Of a stretch of 18,020 nt of DNA, positions 14,571-18,020 are shown piece after piece. The DNA lies in the NCBI GenBank assembly GCA_050123335.1, contig JASFHH010000032.1, positions 1 to 18,020 of the forward strand, in the 5' to 3' direction. Every line of letters begins with the position of its first letter. Position 1 is the stretch's first letter. This DNA comes from JASFHF01 sp050123335. Lineage in GTDB: Bacteria > Pseudomonadota > Gammaproteobacteria > UBA12402. A program made the position numbers and the translations under genes. The notes beneath the pieces are model-generated. The model did no database searches. It was not told where the DNA came from and was given only the letters and a program-made list of their open reading frames with translations.

Positions 14571-14855
14571 TTAACTTAATCCTAACTGACTATGTGATCC
14601 AAGACGCACCAATTCTAAAATACTATTATCCGGCTTCCTGTAAATTAAAATAAGATCGGGATAAATATGACACTCCCGGTAATCTTGCCAATTTCCAGTT
14701 AAAAAATGATCGTATTTACTAAACAACAATGGTTTATCAGCAGCAAGCAACGTGAATATAGCTCGTAAATCATTATCCAAATTTTTATGCTGATTTGCTT
14801 TATATATTCGTTTATAGTCACGTTTAAATTTTTTTGTTCTTTTAATCGTCCTCAT
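14571..14855 (-). CDS. YafQ-family (RelE superfamily) mRNA interferase toxin
   Basis: A 94-residue toxin resembling E. coli YafQ, which cuts mRNA in the ribosomal A site. Collinear features are the N-terminal basic helix (KKFKRDYKR), DHFLTGNWQDYRECHIYPDLIL and the closing LVRLGSHSQL. Residues matching those reported as catalytic in YafQ are H50, H63, D67 and H88. The position equivalent to Phe91 (usually GSHxxLF) is Gly92 here, with the end reading QLGLS. Start ATG at 14855, overlapping the antitoxin stop by 14 nt, which signals translational coupling. Expression should be repressed by the antitoxin-toxin complex at the palindrome upstream of the pair. Whether the odd C terminus weakens the toxin is open. 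Confidence 0.92.
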   Translation of the reverse strand: MRTIKRTKKFKRDYKRIYKANQHKNLDNDLRAIFTLLAADKPLLFSKYDHFLTGNWQDYRECHIYPDLILIYRKPDNSILELVRLGSHSQLGLS

Positions 14856-15108
14856 TTTTTAGATCTTTCATTAAATCTTCAACGCTCCCTACATTTATTA
14901 ACTTACCCTCTCGAGCATCTCGCATTGCTTGAATGGTTTCTTTATTTGGAATAAGCGGCTCAAAAGGAAGCTTTTTATCTTTTGCAACACGAATAAGCAA
15001 TAAACGAAAAGCGTCCGAAATAGTAAGCCCCATAGCTGCTAAAACAGCAGCTGCCTCTTCTTTAATTTCTTTTTTTATGCGTGCTCGAACAACACTATTT
15101 TCAACCAT
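14842..15108 (-). CDS. RelB/DinJ-family antitoxin
   Basis: An 88-residue antitoxin. The N terminus (VVRARIKKEIKEEAAAVLAAMGLTISDAFRLLL) is the ribbon-helix-helix DNA-binding and dimerisation unit of DinJ/RelB. The C-terminal half (FEPLIPNKETIQAMRDAREGK...) is the toxin-wrapping part, matching the DinJ pattern of P-N-x-E-T-x-x-A-M. AGGGGAG precedes the ATG at good spacing. It is first in a two-gene operon and overlaps the toxin by 14 nt. A 13-bp palindrome covering the promoter -10 box is the likely autoregulatory operator. Confidence 0.93.
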   Translation of the reverse strand: MVENSVVRARIKKEIKEEAAAVLAAMGLTISDAFRLLLIRVAKDKKLPFEPLIPNKETIQAMRDAREGKLINVGSVEDLMKDLKNEDD

Positions 15109-15132
15109 AATTTATACTCCCCTAATATTTGA

Positions 15133-15166
15133 GCTACATTGTAGCCCAAAATGTAGGGTTTAGCAA
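15133..15166 (-). promoter_or_regulatory. TA promoter with overlapping operator palindrome
   Basis: On the minus strand TTGCTA (15166-15161), a 17-nt spacer and TACAAT (15143-15138) form a promoter with a leader of about 23 nt. The perfect palindrome GCTACA-T-TGTAGC (15133-15145) covers the -10 box. A further half-site CTACAT lies in the spacer (15151-15156). This is the arrangement expected for repression by a ribbon-helix-helix antitoxin. Confidence 0.65.
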
Positions 15167-15217
15167 CTAAATCACTATGATAATATATTCAAATTTTAAA
15201 AAATAGCGTGAAAACTA

Positions 15218-15340
15218 CGGGGTTTTACAACCAAACTGGACGGGACGGGGCTTTACATAATTACAAGTGCCTTGTTTGTTGCTTTGTAATCATGTAACGC
15301 CCCGTCCCTCAAAGAAGCTAGCTTAGAAAGACCTGACCCC
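15218..15340. repeat. Hairpin-rich palindromic repeat (REP/MITE-like) after uvrA
   Basis: Arms 15242-15266 and 15284-15308 (starting GGGACGGGGC, ending TTACAA) are inverse copies matching at 23 of 25, with a 17-nt loop. A shorter direct copy, CGGGGTTTTACA, lies at 15218-15229. Toward uvrA follow the palindrome AAGCTAGCTT (15315-15324) and GACCTGACCCC. From memory, GGGGTCAGGTCT-type sequences accompany REP-associated IS200-like transposases, but none is visible here. No T-run follows, so it is not a classic terminator, although the hairpin could protect the uvrA 3' end. Confidence 0.7.
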
Positions 15341-18020
15341 TACAATAGACCCCTAAGGAATTGACCTGTATAAGATTTCTTATGCCGAGAAACCTGCTCT
15401 GGAGTACCGCAAACCACGATTTTACCGCCTTTGTCACCACCTTCCGGCCCCAAATCAATGATCCAATCTGCAGTTTTGATTACATCTAGATTATGCTCAA
15501 TCACGATTACAGTATTGCCATGATCCCTCAGTCGATGCAGCACCTCCAGTAATTGCTTAATGTCATGGAAATGCAAACCTGTCGTAGGCTCATCAAGAAT
15601 ATACAAAGTATTGCCGGTATCGCGCTTGGAAAGCTCTCGAGATAATTTAACCCGCTGTGCTTCACCACCTGATAATGTAGTTGCGCTCTGACCTAAACGA
15701 ATATATGACAAACCAACGTCAATTAAAGTCTTAAGTTTTCTCTCAAGTACCGGAATATTCTTAAAGAATTCATGCGCTTCCAATACCGTCATATCAAGCA
15801 CTTCATGGATGTTTTTGCCCTTATAGGTAACCTCCAAAGTTTCTCGATTATAGCGTTTGCCTTTACACACATCACAAGTTACATACATGTCTGCTAAAAA
15901 CTGCATATCAACTTTAATCATGCCGTCACCGCGGCAAGCCTCACAACGCCCGCCTTTAACATTAAAGCTAAATCTGCCTGGCTGATAACCACGCGAACGT
16001 GCTTCCGGCACCGCAGTAAATAATTCTCTGATAGGTGTAAAAAGTCCGGTATAAGTCGCAGGATTAGATCGCGGCGTACGCCCAATCGGACTTTGATCGA
16101 TATCAATTACTTTGTCAAAATGTGATAAACCATCAATAGATTTATATAGCCCCGCCTGTACATGAATCGCATCATTCAATTCTACTGCCGCAAGCGGATA
16201 CAAAGTATCATTTATCAAACTTGACTTACCCGAACCAGAAACGCCAGTAACACAAGTCATCAAACCTACTGGAATTTCCACATCAATGTTTTTTAAATTA
16301 TTACAACTTGCACCTTGCAAACGTAAAACCCGTTTTGAATCACAAGCAGTCCTTTTTTTAGGCACGGGAATACACTGCTTGCCTGATAAATATTGACCAG
16401 TTAACGAATCCTTACATTTCATTACTTGTTTTGGTGTGCCCTGCACCACAACTTTTCCGCCATGAATTCCAGCACCAGGACCCAAATCCACTACTTGATC
16501 AGCAGCACAAATTGCTTCCTCGTCATGTTCGATCACAATTACAGTATTACCTAAATCACGCAAATTAGTTAAAGTTTCTAACAACCGTTTGTTATCCCGC
16601 TGATGCAATCCAATTGATGGTTCATCCAACACATACATTACACCAACTAAACCTGCACCAATTTGACTTGCCAATCTAATTCGCTGCGCTTCACCGCCAG
16701 ATAAAGTATCCGCGCTGCGATCAAGCGTTAAATAATCTAAACCAACATTTACTAAAAACTTAAGCCGCTCACAAATTTCTTTTAAAATACGCACCGCAAT
16801 TTCACCGCGATGACCTTTTAATTTTAACTTAGTAAAAAATTCCAACGCATTTTCAATCGTCATCGCAACAATTTCCGGCAAGTTAATATCTTGTATAAAA
16901 ACATTTCTCACTTCTTCACGCAAACGCGCACCATGACAAAGTTCGCAAGATTTAGTAGCAATATATTTAGCCAATCCCTCACGCACTGCATCCGAATCCG
17001 TTTCACGATAACGACGTTCCATATTCGGAATCACACCTGCAAATTCATGAGTCCTTTCAAAAAGCGAACCACGATCATTCATATAACGCATTTTAATTTT
17101 TTCATTTCCACTACCGTATAAAACTATCTGTTGAATTTTTTTCGGTAACTTATTAAATGGTTTTTCGATATCAAATTTGTAATGATCAGCTAAAGACATT
17201 AACATACAAAAATAATAAGCGTTACGGCGATCCCAACCACGAATTGCACCATGTGCTAAACTTAAATTAGCATCATGTACTACACGAGACTCATCAAAAA
17301 ATTGCTGCACACCTAAACCATCACAACCCGGACAAGCACCTGCAGGATTATTAAATGAAAACAAACGCGGCTCTAACTCCGGAATAGAATAATCACAAAT
17401 CGGACAAGCATATTTGGCAGAAAACAATTTTTCCTTTTGTGTTGCATCATCAACAAAAGCAATACTTGCAAGCCCATTCGCAACCGATAATGCAGTTTCA
17501 AAAGATTCTGCTAATCTTTGTTGCAAACCATCGCGAATCTTGATACGATCTACAACTATCTCAATCGTATGTTTCTTTTGTAAATCTAATTTTGGCATTG
17601 CATCCAATTCAATTATTTCGCCATCGACGCGTGCGCGCATAAAACCTTTACTTCTTAATTCATCAATAAGATGTAAATACTCACCTTTGCGTTCACGCAC
17701 TACTGGCGCCAATAACATAATACGTGTACCTTCTGGTAACTCCATAACACTATCTACCATTTGGGTAATAGTTTGCGCTTCGAGTTCGATGTGATGTTTT
17801 GGACAACGCGGAAGACCTACTCTGGCAAACAACAAGCGCAGATAATCATAAATTTCCGTAACCGTACCCACGGTAGATCTTGGATTGTGTGAGGTCGATT
17901 TTTGTTCAATTGAAATTGCTGGAGACAGTCCTTCTATATGATCAACATCTGGCTTTTCCATTACTGACAAAAATTGGCGCGCATATGCTGACAAGGATTC
18001 TACATAACGACGTTGACCTT
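15340..18020 (-). CDS. uvrA: Excinuclease ABC subunit A, 5' end outside window
   Basis: UvrA is the damage-recognition ATPase of nucleotide excision repair, working with UvrB. The frame runs from the right edge (GQRRYVESLSAYARQFLS) to a stop at 15340-15342. About 50 N-terminal residues with the first Walker A lie outside, so the TTG at 17994 is internal and not a start. Visible in order are: the UvrB-binding/insertion region with the zinc finger CPIC...CPGC; the signature LSGGEAQRIRLASQIG with Walker B VLDEPSIGLH; the second Walker A GVSGSGKSS; the second zinc module (GRCEAC...CDVCKGKRY); the second signature LSGGEAQRVKL with ILDEPTTGLH; and a C terminus of normal length ending RGLL. The stop codon directly adjoins the palindromic repeat. 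No LexA-box check is possible without the promoter. Confidence 0.98.
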   Translation of the reverse strand, partial: GQRRYVESLSAYARQFLSVMEKPDVDHIEGLSPAISIEQKSTSHNPRSTVGTVTEIYDYLRLLFARVGLPRCPKHHIELEAQTITQMVDSVMELPEGTRIMLLAPVVRERKGEYLHLIDELRSKGFMRARVDGEIIELDAMPKLDLQKKHTIEIVVDRIKIRDGLQQRLAESFETALSVANGLASIAFVDDATQKEKLFSAKYACPICDYSIPELEPRLFSFNNPAGACPGCDGLGVQQFFDESRVVHDANLSLAHGAIRGWDRRNAYYFCMLMSLADHYKFDIEKPFNKLPKKIQQIVLYGSGNEKIKMRYMNDRGSLFERTHEFAGVIPNMERRYRETDSDAVREGLAKYIATKSCELCHGARLREEVRNVFIQDINLPEIVAMTIENALEFFTKLKLKGHRGEIAVRILKEICERLKFLVNVGLDYLTLDRSADTLSGGEAQRIRLASQIGAGLVGVMYVLDEPSIGLHQRDNKRLLETLTNLRDLGNTVIVIEHDEEAICAADQVVDLGPGAGIHGGKVVVQGTPKQVMKCKDSLTGQYLSGKQCIPVPKKRTACDSKRVLRLQGASCNNLKNIDVEIPVGLMTCVTGVSGSGKSSLINDTLYPLAAVELNDAIHVQAGLYKSIDGLSHFDKVIDIDQSPIGRTPRSNPATYTGLFTPIRELFTAVPEARSRGYQPGRFSFNVKGGRCEACRGDGMIKVDMQFLADMYVTCDVCKGKRYNRETLEVTYKGKNIHEVLDMTVLEAHEFFKNIPVLERKLKTLIDVGLSYIRLGQSATTLSGGEAQRVKLSRELSKRDTGNTLYILDEPTTGLHFHDIKQLLEVLHRLRDHGNTVIVIEHNLDVIKTADWIIDLGPEGGDKGGKIVVCGTPEQVSRHKKSYTGQFLRGLL

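Noticed and set aside
15242..15308. uvrA intrinsic terminator
   Set aside because: The hairpin is strong, but the base after either arm is not a T-tract, and it belongs to a larger repeat block.
15918..17794. Extra coding frames inside uvrA, including a 126-codon plus-strand frame at 17414-17794
   Set aside because: They are antisense or shifted readings of clearly conserved UvrA codons and lack ribosome-binding sites or recognisable domains.
17994..18020. TTG at 17994 as the uvrA start
   Set aside because: Upstream codons still translate to conserved UvrA sequence (GQRRYVES), so the gene simply continues beyond the window.

Overview
The window is AT-rich bacterial chromosome, most likely from a host-associated gammaproteobacterium. 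The order Legionellales is a guess, not a demonstration. Support comes from the gammaproteobacterial-type UvrA, Tgt, ObgE, S20, L21 and L27 proteins, a tRNA-Pro(CGG) with encoded CCA, an RCC1-repeat protein of the kind found in intracellular bacteria, and small palindromic repeats at gene borders. Two genes are cut by the window: the RCC1-repeat protein on the left and uvrA on the right.

Layout. Positions 1-816 (minus) hold the N-terminal part of an RCC1-repeat protein with 156-bp tandem repeats. Positions 983-4297 (minus) are a tight cluster, tgt > ArnT-like GT39 glycosyltransferase > PAP2 phosphatase. A 77-bp double-hairpin repeat lies between the last two, and part of a second copy lies past the end. 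Positions 4449-6776 are translation genes: rpsT (plus), obgE, rpmA and rplU (minus), and tRNA-Pro (plus). A 180-bp inverted-repeat element and a strong terminator separate rpmA from obgE. Positions 6860-8710 (plus) encode an ODP-type metallo-beta-lactamase-fold protein followed by a PAS-GGDEF diguanylate cyclase. Facing it, 13342-8774 (minus) is a three-gene exopolysaccharide operon resembling pgaA-pgaC-pgaB: TPR/beta-barrel porin, GT2 synthase and NodB-type deacetylase. Divergent from that is a polyprenol/dolichol kinase-like membrane protein, followed by a 75-residue unknown protein and a DinJ/YafQ-type toxin-antitoxin pair. A hairpin-rich repeat block separates the TA pair from uvrA, which occupies 15340-18020.

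How the genes may work together. The most interesting block is 6.8-13.3 kb. A putative di-iron oxygen/NO sensor and a c-di-GMP synthase sit end to end with a PNAG-like polysaccharide operon. PgaC-type synthases are known c-di-GMP targets, so this may be a compact module coupling gas or redox sensing to surface polysaccharide. That coupling is inferred from gene neighbourhood and family knowledge. Two details depart from the textbook system: no PgaD-like gene is visible, and the deacetylase lacks the second metal-binding histidine. The GT39, PAP2 and polyprenol-kinase-like proteins suggest a second theme of lipid-linked sugar and envelope modification.
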